Origin: Gari tellinella
Lineage: Eukaryota; Mollusca; Bivalvia; Cardiida; Psammobiidae
Assembly: GCA_922989275.2 (NCBI GenBank)
Contig: OV277864.1
Span: 48,359,550 to 48,423,549 of the forward strand
Reading direction: 5' to 3'
DNA: 64,000 bases
The notes below the pieces were generated by a model. The model was not told where the DNA came from. It ran no database searches and was given only the letters and a program-made list of their open reading frames with translations. Below, in pieces: positions 43,430 to 54,300 of this stretch. Positions within the stretch are counted from its first letter, which is position 1; every line of letters begins with the position of its first letter. A program made the translations under genes and the position numbers.

Positions 43430-43645
43430 ACACTCAACCCTAGTGATGAGTAATCATCATTTACAAATTGTGTACCTGTGAGGATTACACTTGTCCCATG
43501 CAAACAGTGTAGACTCTGATCGGGGTCAACACTGTTTGTCTTTTGAAATATAATGTTAAAATAAACCCTAAATTGTCAAAAATGGACTAGACTTATTTTG
43601 AAGTTGGAATTATCCATTAAAAGTTTTAGGGGTGAATGAGCTAAC
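43430..43645. mobile_element. Family D MITE
   Basis: AACCCTAGTGATGAGTAATC to TTTAGGGGTGAATGAGCTAA; shortened core CAAACAGTGTAGACTCTGAT. Confidence 0.75.
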
Positions 43646-43752
43646 CCTTGTCAGTAAATCTGTATTTGTGTGTTTATCCGGGAAGGCTTTATGGCACGTA
43701 TGTGGAGGAAGGGGTAAAGCCAAAGGTGCTTATGCGAATTAATGGGTTACTT

Positions 43753-43994
43753 TACTCTTTTAACACTAAGTTACTCTTTTTGGTTATTATGTTCCCTTGT
43801 GGATCATTTTAGTCACTAAAACATGATCCAGTCTACTTGTAAGTTCTGGGAAGTTTAATAAATATTGGTCTAAATTAGCAAGCAGTGAAAACCCTGATCA
43901 GAGGGCTCCTATAAGAGCCCTCTGATCTCGGTCTTCACTGTTTGCAAATGTAATGAGTATATTTTAAACAGGTCCATGGTGTTGAATGAGTTAA
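43753..43994. mobile_element. Family C TTAA-MITE
   Basis: ACTCTTTTAACACTAAGTTA to GGTGTTGAATGAGTTAA; core AGCAGTGAAAACCCTGATCA facing GATCTCGGTCTTCACTGTTT. Confidence 0.87.
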
Positions 43995-44004
43995 GAACAG
44001 TTAC

Positions 44005-44077
44005 CTGATACAGTTTCCTGGCGGGGAAAGTCAGATCAGTGTCGTCACCATATGGAGAATGACCTTTGCTTGGTTGT
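44005..44077 (-). CDS. Candidate internal exon, unidentified gene
   Basis: On the minus strand, TTGTTTTAG precedes and GTAACTG follows a 73-nt segment open in only one frame, reading QPSKGHSPYGDDTDLTFPARKLYQ (first codon completed by one base). Composition looks coding and unlike the surrounding repeats. I do not recognise the protein. It ends in phase 0, which does not fit the two terminal-exon candidates at 42969 and 41384, so an intermediate exon would be needed. Confidence 0.35.
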
Positions 44078-44156
44078 CTAAAACAATGAAAGCATAAAGA
44101 TTGAATTATGAGAAATAGTTTCAAAGGCATCAGCATTGGTTTATCAATGTAGGCTT

Positions 44157-44395
44157 TAACCCATTACTCCATAGATATGCTTTTTTTGAACACCTTTGAT
44201 TTATTCATTCGCTGAAGAAAATAGTTCCAAATCATAGTCATGAATATGTAGTACATGTACAAGAAATATTTTCTATATTCTAGTAGATGGAAGCTGGCTG
44301 AAAGTAGAGCAGAATGCGCCTTAAGGAGCATTCTGCTTTACTTTCAGCCTGCTTTAAGTTGTTGCATATCATCAATACTAGAAACAGGTTAAGGA
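44157..44395. mobile_element. Family A MITE
   Basis: TTAACCCATTACTCCATAGA, TGAAGAAAATAGTTCCAAAT, hairpin GAAAGTAGAGCAGAATGCGC; right end reduced to AGAAACAGGTTAAGG. Another A left end lies at 44443-44520. Confidence 0.8.
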
Positions 44396-44699
44396 AACTA
44401 ATCAAAATATATCATCTAATGTTGTACCTAGAAATTACCCTCTTAACCCATTATTCCATAAATACACCTTTAATTTACTCTTCCAATATAGAAATAGTTC
44501 TGATTTATAGATATGCTCTAGAATCTGAACCAGTGACAATCAAGTACCATATTAAAGTCTGGATCCATTGATTGAATAGTTTAGTTGCACATAATAATAG
44601 AAGCCATGTCCAAGAAAATATTTCTATTGCCAAAATTGTACACAAAGACCAGCTGCCATTTGTAGTCAAAATCTGCATTAAATGACCATTCAACATATG

Positions 44700-47090
44700 C
44701 TAAAGTGCAATTTCTAAAACAGGTGCCACCTAGTGGTTGCTAATAATGAGCTTTCTACATTAATTTTATCCTGTATTTAGCAACTACATGTCTTACATAC
44801 CCTCCTTTATTCAATTGTGGCAATGTGGAGGCACGGAACTACTTTTCTGTGAACCAAAGGGCTAAACTAGTTAAAACACGACTCGGAACAGGCATATTTC
44901 AGATATAACAGCCGATCTAGGTGTACACCATTCCCTTTTTCTCCACAATGCTTTATTTAAAATAATGTGAAATACCCAAGTGGGAGAGTTGCTGATTGAA
45001 TATCATATATTTCCTTTTTTTTCCAAACTCCCATATACTTATCCTGTGTCTGCTTCAAAGGCAATTCTTCTGCTAGAAAATTGTACCAACAAGAACCTCT
45101 GTGTAGGCTGACAACACACATCAGCTGTTGATACAAACAACGGATAAACACAACAAACAAACACTACTGAGAATACGATTTGTAAGGACCCACTTTCTGC
45201 TGAATGTTCTCTGATGAACCATGATGGACTGCACCATTCCAAGGCTGAATGTGAACCTGTTTTTACTCGAAGATGTAGATGCATCAACAGTCTCATACAA
45301 AAATATCTTTGTACGCTGAAATAAAACAAACAAAAATTCCCCCACCCACAAAATTGAGAACACACCAGACAACTCTTATCAGTTTGTTAGAAACAAAATG
45401 ATTTAGCAGCAATTCAATTCCAGTCATATACTATAGACTTGCTAAGCAAGAATAAAGCACACACCATAAGAAAATGTAAGAAAACATACAAACCAAGGTT
45501 AATAGATTATACAATCTAACGTAAATCCTTTAGCCATAATCCAGGGCATTTTTCCATACAATCACAATACATGTTCTTCAGACAAATATTTGGCACATAT
45601 TTTCTCCTCAAATCAGAATTTGCAGCATAGATGTCTTTCCCCACCATTCAATATTTTGGAGTACTCAACCGAAAGTATCAATCCCGAATTTGGATCAAGT
45701 ACTCAACTGAAAGTTTCAATCCTGAGTTTGGATCAAGATCTTGAATCGGTCAAATCTAATCCATCTGTTCTCCCTGACAAAGACAGGAAACTTTTCTTCT
45801 CGAGTAAGCTGAATCTTCTTAGCATGTCTTTTAGCAGCTGTACAGAAATACATTGTCTGCACCAAACCTAAACAGCAGTCTTCAAGAAGACCTGGCCATC
45901 AATAGAAATTTCTAAAATGCATAAAACTTTGCTCCAAAAAAACACAAACAATGAACCATTTTGAAGCATTATCAGAACTTACAAGTCTATTATCGTTTGC
46001 TGAAAATAAAAACTTAACAACTAATCCATAATTTATATTACTTTCTTGCCATGGCAAATTTCCAATATCATTGTCACTAAAATACTTCATTACTTGGAAA
46101 ATTAAAACCACTAAAACGATTTGACTGGAACTGATTTGTTTTGAAATCAAACTAGCAGACAAAATGAACTACATGTAATTACAAGAAAAGATAACACGCT
46201 AGTTTCAAAGCCAGCAATACCACCAGGATTGGTACATGTTCAGTCTGTCGCTTAACAACTACTATACTTTAACAGAATATTCGGCATCTGATTTATAAAG
46301 AAAGTGAAGAAACTAATTGCTATGATACATCAATGTACATCAATGTTCCACCTATCAATAATGAAACCTTCCACTGCATTTTATACAATTGTTGCTCAAT
46401 AGAGGATAAAATAATGCTGAAAGTTAAAGCAGCTCTCTGCATTATTTTATCCAAGAATAAAGCAGCTACCAGTCTTTTAGAGATACCAAGGCTAGCAAGT
46501 AACAGCAAACTCAGTATTGCATCACAAAATATTGGGACCAAAGACCATCGCCCGAGGTTGTCTGCTATAAAGCAACGTAACTTAGATACAAAGTCTCAAA
46601 GAGATCAGTCGTGAACATATTTTAACATTGCACAGCAACATTCTTTGGTTTCAGTAGCTGTTATATCTCATGAATATTCATTAGCTATCAGAAATCTTAC
46701 ATCAAAACTTCCTTCTACAAAAGGCTGAAAAGACTTTTTATTAAAGCAAATAGTTTATGCAAGGAATCATACAAAACAAGAAACTGCTCAGACAGTATAG
46801 CCGAATTGCAAATCAACTCAAGTGTCCAAATGTAATATTTAACCTTGTCACTCTTTGGCATATTCTTCATAGAAGTTACTTGTTCATACTTCGGACATGT
46901 CTTGATAAAAACCCATAGGAAACTTTTCCTGCATTCAGAAAGGTGGGTGCTTTATGCAGGCTGAAAATAAATAAAAAGCCTCTGCTAAAAGGATTTCCAC
47001 TTTACTTTCATCCTGCTTAACGACCACTTGTCTGAAACAAGCTATGGAGAAGGTTTAACCAAAATATTGACACTTGCTATACAGAAGCTA
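44700..47090. other. Repeat-poor AT-rich stretch, no gene identified
   Basis: Contains one degraded hairpin near 46415-46475 (ATAATGCTGAAAGTTAAAGC) and a degraded A/B remnant near 46935-47045. A minus-strand segment after TTTTATTTCAG at 45319 is open in two frames at once, and 46740-46950 has a roughly 70-codon minus-strand open frame; neither resembles a known protein. Could be distal 3' UTR of the hnRNP M gene or of the unidentified gene at 41-44 kb. Confidence 0.4.
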
Positions 47091-47095
47091 CCAAA

Positions 47096-47286
47096 ACAGT
47101 GAAACCTCTCTATTACGACCTCTAAATTATGTTAATTATCAGGTGTTTCAGGCAGGTGACTGCTTAAAGCAAGGTGAACGTAAAACCCAAGCTGCCAAAT
47201 GTTAACCTTGCTTTAAGCTGTCACCTGGTTCTCATGCAGTCATTTAGCCTTCTTTTCAGTGGTCTTAGTAGGAGAGGTTTTACTGT
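47096..47286. mobile_element. Family B MITE
   Basis: ACAGTGAAACCTCTCTATTA to GGAGAGGTTTTACTGT; hairpin TTAAAGCAAGGTGAACGTAA reduced in the centre. Confidence 0.85.
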
Positions 47287-48425
47287 ATGTAACCTGTAAT
47301 TGCTTTGCAATTCGACCGAATATCCAAATTCCCTGTACCCACTATGATTGTTCATTTCTACATATCACCAAAAGAAAGTGAATAATTCAGGACAAAATAT
47401 AAAACACCACTGACAATTTGACAAATGCATGTGACAACTACTGTCATTTTACCCAATTTACCCAAACTTTTAATTTAGAATATCAATAACTGAAAGCATA
47501 AAGCCTCTTTATCATCCAGCACCCTTCCAATAATACATTTTTAATAAGTATAATTTCCAAACAATCATGGTTTTAGTCCATCATTTGATTACTACACCAT
47601 CTTAAATGAACCAATCATAGGTAAACCCTTGACAACTTATATGATTCCCTTCGGTTACATACAAACAGCAAAATACACATTCAAGTTTCAACCCTAAAAT
47701 ACTCATTCCTAAAACATACGACGTCCTTGGAACAAGTATTACTGCTTATTCTATAAATCATTTGTTTGTGAAACAGTATGTTCTAGCTGGTGCTATGACC
47801 ATAACTAAATGAAGAAGAACTCTGCACATCGGCTTCATTAGTGGAGTATGCATATCAATTATGAAATTCCAAAATTAGGGCAAAGCATCAGTTCTGGGTA
47901 GTTAGACCTGACTGAATCTCCCCTGATTAGTGGAGTGTAAAAACCAAATTCAATTTAAACATTTGGAAATTTGAATTTCCTGAACTATACCGAAATGTAT
48001 ATCACAACCTTAATAAATACAAAACGATCATAACAGATTCATTTCACTGTGCTAAAGACGTGTTGAAATATAGTTTTAAATATGAACAGCAAAGGACTCC
48101 ATTCATTTTTAATAGAAAAATTAAGAGAGTTGAACACTCGTTTCCCCCACCAAATACATTTATACTCCAAGAATGAGTGGTCATTGCAAACAGTTTGCAT
48201 TAATTCTGCCAAACTTTATCCAACATTCATACCAGTATAGTATTGAACTCCATGCCTGTCATATCTTGTATATTTTTCCAACATGAAAAACAATGAAAAT
48301 ACAGCAGATCAACAATATACAATTGAACCTTTTCCTCCATAAACAAAGTGCCTATATCCTATGCTGTTCAAGGCAGGCAACTGCTTAATGTAAGGTGAAG
48401 CAAAAAACTTCTTCAAGAGCCTTCT
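47287..48425. other. No gene recognised
   Basis: AT-rich unique-looking sequence without conserved coding segments or recognised repeat ends. A degraded hairpin starts near 48345 (CATAAACAAAGTGCC) and is interrupted by the G element that follows. Confidence 0.5.
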
Positions 48426-48655
48426 GGGGCCCCGTTTCATAAAACTTCATAGGACAAAAATGATCGTAAGTTACAATTTTAAAATACATTTAATTTCTGA
48501 TTTCTCTATCTACAGTCATGTTATCCATTCTTGTGACATCTCTTTGGAATTGTCTCGTCACAAAACAGGATTAGATGGAGAAATAGATGATAATTTTTAT
48601 AATCTGACTTACCGCAACATTTGTCCGACATACCAAGTTTTATGAAACGGGCCCC
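48426..48655. mobile_element. Family G MITE, nested in a degraded hairpin element
   Basis: GGGGCCCCGTTTCATAAAAC to GTTTTATGAAACGGGCCCC. The flanks (GAGCCTTCT on the left, TGCTTTCCTTTCATTTTGCT on the right) are the arms of a B-type hairpin, so G sits in its loop. Confidence 0.82.
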
Positions 48656-49054
48656 TGCTTTCCTTTCATTTTGCTTTCTACAGGCAAAAACATTCAACAT
48701 TATGAATCAATTGTTACATTTATGTGGAAAAGCAGGTAGAGGCACCCTGTGGAGGAAAGGGTTAAACGGTATTTAAATCTTCGACGATAAAGATTTCATC
48801 TACAAAATATAAAGACAATTCATACAAATAAACCTCGAATTGATCAATATTTCCACCTTCAAAATAAATGACTCCTTTATTTGAGACAACCCTTTGGAAA
48901 TTTCGTAGAATTTGAGAAAGCGAAAGTGAAACTAAGGTATTGTTCACCAAACAGAAGCACAAACTGCACATCTTCACATAATAGTGTTGCATCCTAACGG
49001 GTTTCAAGCAGTTGCAGGGAAATAGCCCAGACATGAAAATATTTTTTTTGCAAA

Positions 49055-49393
49055 TACAGCGCTCCCTCTCTACAACCGCCCTCCCAGCAACGAGTCCCTC
49101 CTTACAACGACCATTACCGCTGTTCCCAAAACAATATCAGTATGTCCAACTTTTTCACTGCTGCAATATAGTCTACCTAAAATTGTCGTCTGCTGGTTTT
49201 CTCAAATTTACATATTAGACATTTTGACAGAAACAAACATAGTGAAGAGTGGCAAACAGCTTAAATCCAGACCAGACACCGCGTTACGCGGCGTCTGGTC
49301 TGGATTCAAGCTGTTTGCAAATGTAAGCCAATTCCCTCCGAACAACGCACATAGTCTCCCATTGGGTGTCCTTGTAAGAGAGGGAGCACTGTA
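49055..49393. mobile_element. Family H MITE, complete
   Basis: TACAGCGCTCCCTCTCTACA to TAAGAGAGGGAGCACTGTA; core CAAACAGCTTAAATCCAGAC facing GTCTGGATTCAAGCTGTTTG with a GCGTTACGC turn. Confidence 0.9.
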
Positions 49394-49719
49394 GGTTCAT
49401 TTAGCAGGCATAATATTCCATTGAATAGTGAACTGCTTCTTCCGGTAGTAACAAAGGGAAGTAATACCCCCATCAACTACAGTACAGTCGTCAGTGATCA
49501 AGTGAACAGACCAGTTCACGAAACTGTCTGGGTCAAAATAGATCTACCTTTTTAACAGTGAAACAAGAACTTTAACAATGGAATCAAAATGTCATGTCAG
49601 CATTTCTTCAAAGCAGCCAAGAACAGAACAGCTATGCCTTGGTCTCACTTTCGCTCCTTATGTAAAATTTTCAACTTGAGAAGACTGACCATAAAATACT
49701 GCAAATAATGTGGATCGAT

Positions 49720-49935
49720 TAACTCTTACCATGCCGAAAATGAGTATATACAACATTTTCACACAGTGTAGATCAAGATCAGAGAGCTAAGAGGACCATC
49801 TGATCAGGGCCTACACTGTTTGACATATTTTTAAACAATTTTGGGACAACTCCCTAAAGAGTCAAATGTCTTTACTGAGAAAATGGGATAGGCATCAAAA
49901 CTGAAACATCTTAGAGAACCAGCACTGTTTGCAGT
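49720..49935. mobile_element. C/D-type core remnant
   Basis: TTAACTCTTACCATGCCGAA, then CACAGTGTAGATCAAGATCA facing CAGGGCCTACACTGTTTGAC. The start resembles E and the core is C/D-type. Confidence 0.6.
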
Positions 49936-50253
49936 GGTAAAACTCAAATTGACGATGCCTGACAAGATTTGAAGAGACTAGCTTTGTACATCTGATCAGA
50001 CCAACTTCTCTCGAATGACTATGAATTGGGTTTACACCAATTACAATATCTCAAGGTATTTATCATATCTCCCTGCTTAGCAACAGTACACAGAAAATAC
50101 AAGACCTCGAGAATCCTGCACACTTGTAGAATTTGCTAAAATCTTGGAAAATATGATTAAACAAATGAATCCCACACCTTCATCAAATTAAACTGAAAAA
50201 GTACATAGAATTGCTTCATGCCACGTCATCGATCAGATCTGAAGATAAAACCA

Positions 50254-51232
50254 GGAATCCAGATAAGTAACATTGAGTAAATTGTTCCCAACACTTTCCT
50301 CCTTTACGTATCAACCAAACCCTATGTTGTGACAATTCTACTGAGTTTTCACAACAGAGTTTGGTAGATGCATATAATATTAAGTTTCTGTATTACTCAT
50401 CCTATCTAGAGTCCTGAATAAAACAACAAATATTCCTGCCAATGAGACTGTTTTATTCCACAGATGTAAACAAATACACAGATGAATGGAAGTATGACAC
50501 ATGTGTTAAAATTCTGAATGACTGCGACAGAATTCCCGAACTATCAAAGTTAAAAGAATTATGAAATTATTTACAATTTCCACGTGATCTTTTTGCTCTA
50601 AAAAAGTTAAAATCACATAGCCCATAATGGAAAGGAGATTCAGATTCAGTTCAAACATTCCATCAATATTTTTCAAACCTGCCTTCGAATTCCGAATCAT
50701 AACTCTGGATGATATGACTTCTCGCAACAGTTATCAAGAATTTGATGAGGAACAAATAACTGCAGTTGACTGTAAAACACGCTGAATGTTTTCCAAGAAT
50801 CCTGGACACTATGACACATATCTAGAGCAACCTCTATTGAGCAGAGCTCCAACAAGACGAGATCTTGAACCAGAGCTCCAGATAAGGGGGGAGGGGGTAT
50901 TTCAAAAACCTTAAATCTTTATTTCTGCTTTTAAAAACTATGGTGCCACTACTCATTAGAATCTTCTCTTTGAGATGATCCTAATATGTAGTTACAAGAT
51001 AGTATTTGGCTCTGAAATGAGTGAGAAAATATTGGATTTGTTCAGTTTACTCCCTCTTATATATGGAGCCCTGATCTTCAAATACTAACAACTTATGTCT
51101 CAACTAAATCCTATGATGTGACACCTCTTTAGAATCGTCTTGATTCTAATGAGTGGTCACATCATAACTTTTGCTACAGACATAGAGGATTATTTTCTAA
51201 AGTTTGCTCAATCTTATTTGGAGCCCTGTTGT
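50254..51232. mobile_element. Three family F MITEs in the hnRNP M 3' flank
   Basis: About 50254-50416 (reduced), 50873-51074 (CAGAGCTCCAGATAAGGGGG to TATGGAGCCCTG) and 51075-51232 (CTTAGAATCGTCTTGATTCT hairpin, TTATTTGGAGCCCTG). All lie just downstream of the hnRNP M stop, where a minus-strand 3' UTR is expected. Confidence 0.75.
50452..50457 (-). promoter_or_regulatory. Candidate hnRNP M poly(A) signal
   Basis: AATAAA on the minus strand about 940 bp after the stop at 51394, outside the F MITEs. The nearer AATAAA (50918-50923) is inside an F copy. Choice is uncertain. Confidence 0.25.
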
Positions 51233-51393
51233 AGGAATCGGAACTATGTTTCTCCTTCTACTGGAAATCTCGAATCGTGATCAATGAGAGAGGCAAACAG
51301 TACAACAAAAGTACAATCAGAGTCTTGCTTCTGACAGCCCAAAAGAATGAACTCAACAAGGCATTGAATATTGAGGACTGTACCATTGGGGTT

Positions 51394-54300
51394 CTAGTTG
51401 AGTAGCTTCACGACAATGTCTCGCCCATCCACGTTCACTCTGTTCATCTTCTCTGTAAGTAGAAATGCCAAAACATTTTCTGCATGGTGACCTAAATATT
51501 GTTACATTTCTATTATGCTTTACTTTCAACTTGTTTAACATATGAGTATACTTGTCCTTTTCAAACAATGAACCTGTAAAGAGTACATTTGTCCTATGGA
51601 AACTGTGTAATCCCAGATCAGAGGGGTTACACTGATAGCCTATTACCAATTTACTCCACATGGGATTTTTAAGGATGAACGTGACGTAAAATCTAAACAA
51701 ATCAAACGAATATACTCCTCACTAAAGATCAAAGATTAAATTGTGATTGCATGAAACAAATTATGCATTTACATTAACTCATTTATCCCTGAAATTTTTT
51801 ATGGACAATTCGTGTTTCCAACGAACTCCAGTCTATCAATTACCATTTAGGGTTATTTTCTACATTTTCTTGCAAAATTACAAACAGTACAGACCCTGAT
51901 CAGAGGGCTCCAATAGTCCTCTGATCAGGGGCTACCATCCTTTGCCTAGGACATGTATATTGTTCACAGGTACATGTTTACCAGTAGCTAGGGTTCAATG
52001 AGTTAATGAATATGATGGTATTGATTATGGAATATTTCCTTTAACTCTTTCCTCCCTGAAACTTTAAATGGACAATTCCAGTTTCCATCTAAGTCTAGTC
52101 CATTTCTGACTTTAAAGGGTTGTTTTTGTCAATGTTTGGCATTGTGACAAACAGTGAAGACCCTGATCAGAGGGCTCCTTTTGGAGCCCTCTGATCTGGG
52201 TATTCACTGTTTGTATAGGACATGTGTACTATTCACATGTACGCTGTTTGAAAAGCATGCCTATATGCGGGACTAGGGTTCAAAGAGTTAATATACTTTT
52301 TATAGACTTCTATTTGTAACCAAAACAAAAACCACTTACGGACAGCGACAAGTGCATCATCCTCTCTTCTGAAGCTGACCAGACCCCAACCATTGGACCG
52401 CCCCTTTTCATTTTTGCTGATTTCGGCAAACCTGATATCACCTGGTACAGAATCAACCATCATTAAATAGCAAATAATATTTATAAGCTTGGATTCACTG
52501 TATCTATCTTTAACAAGAGTACCGCAGTGCGGCAAAATACGCCCGTCATGGTCGGCTGGTGTCAAAGTCGTCCGGACTCAGGCCGACTGAAAAAAGTCGC
52601 CCGGAGTGTAGGCCCAACTATCGATCTCAATAAGACTATGCTGTAGTATTGCGATAGCTCAAGTACTATCCCGATAGTATTGCGACAGTCAAGAAACTAT
52701 TGCAATACTATCACGATAGTTTTTCTACCAACTGTTTTCTCATAAACAAATGCTCTTTGGGCGTATTTACATACTTTGGATATATCACGGAATTTTGACA
52801 ATAAGGGGGCATAACTCTGCTAAAAATAGTCGCCAACGTCTGAAATTAAACAGGAACGAAAATTCACAGGTGCCTTTCCTGTATGATGAGAAAGCTTATA
52901 AATATGAAATTTGGTTACAATAGACAAAATGTAAGTAAAATTATTATCAGGAAACAATATATTGTTAAAAGAATTGTGTGAAGGGGCATAACTCTGAAAA
53001 CACGGAGTCAAACCAAAAACCCGTAATATATATTACGTCACTTCATTCATTGAAGCACCATATCAAATTTGAAATCAATTGAATAAAAAAAAAAAAGTTT
53101 TTTTTTTTTTTAAATGCCCATTTTTGACAATAAAGGGGCATAACTCTGCTAAAAATAGTCGCCAACATCTGAAACGCGAACTTGTCCATACTATTGTGGT
53201 ATGGAATATTTGTAGGAAGTTTAATCAAAATCGGTCAATAAATGAAGGTGAGAGAGCGCTAAGAAGAAAAATTAACGGACGAAGTGTGGCTTATTTTAAA
53301 TTTTAAGTATGTAAAGGGGCATAACTCATAGAAAAATAATTTTAACAGGAACCAAAATTCTCAGGTGCCTTCCTTGCATGATGAGAAAGATAAATATGAA
53401 GTTTGGTTACAATAGACAAAATGTAAGTAAAATTATTATCAGGAAACAATATATTGTTAAAAAAATTGTGTGAAGGGGCATGACTCTGAAAATACGGAGT
53501 CAAACCAAAAACCCGTAATATATGTTAAGTAACTTCATTCATTGTATCACCATATCAAATTTGAAATCAACTGAATAAAAAAAAAAAGTTCTGTTTTTTT
53601 TTTTTAAAAATGCCCATTTTTGACAATAAAGGGGCATAACTCTGCTAAAAATAGCCGCCAACGTCTGAAACGCGAACTCGTCCGAGCTATTGTGGTATGG
53701 AACATTTGTAGGAAGTTTTATCAAAATCGGTAAATAAATGAAGGTGAGAGAGCGCTAACAAGAAAAGTTAACGGACGGACGTACGGACAGCGCTGGGTAT
53801 ACCATAATACGACCGTCGATGACGGGCGTATAAAAAGATGACAAACATTTAATACATTGAAAGACAGTCACTTAAGTTTTATAGAATTCAATAAAGAATC
53901 AACCCTTTCTACACTTGTATTTTAGAATACCTGTGCTGTCAGTTTGGATCCAGATCAGGATCCATACTGTTTGCAACATGGATCCATTTCTGTAAATATA
54001 AGGAAGACCAAACAAAGTTCAAAATTTTTAACTGACAAGTTATTGAATGTTAAAAGAGTTCACTTAAAATATCATGTACTATGTCTGCTAGATGCAAAGG
54101 TGCCAGTGCCTGTAATGTTAAATGAATATGGTGTTTCCTTCAATATAAAATCTGATGGTATACTTTTGCGTATTGGATCTATGGTCTTTTATAGTAAAGC
54201 TAATGGACCTTTGAAACATCATCCTGCAAGATAAGGTGCAATACAGACCAGTGTCTTATTCAAGAGTTAATGCATGCAAAAAGTGTATCAATCCATTTAG

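Noticed and set aside
45039..45372. Two overlapping minus-strand open frames after a good acceptor (TTTTATTTCAG)
   Set aside because: Both frames are open for about 80-110 codons with no conserved motif and no convincing donor; simultaneous openness suggests non-coding sequence.
46740..46950. Roughly 70-codon minus-strand open frame (with MPKSDKVKYYIWTLELIC)
   Set aside because: No family recognised and no matching exon in phase; its left border lies in a degraded A/B hairpin element.
48762..49034. 90-codon minus-strand open frame
   Set aside because: No recognised motif or splice context; part overlaps the flank of an H MITE. Treated as chance.
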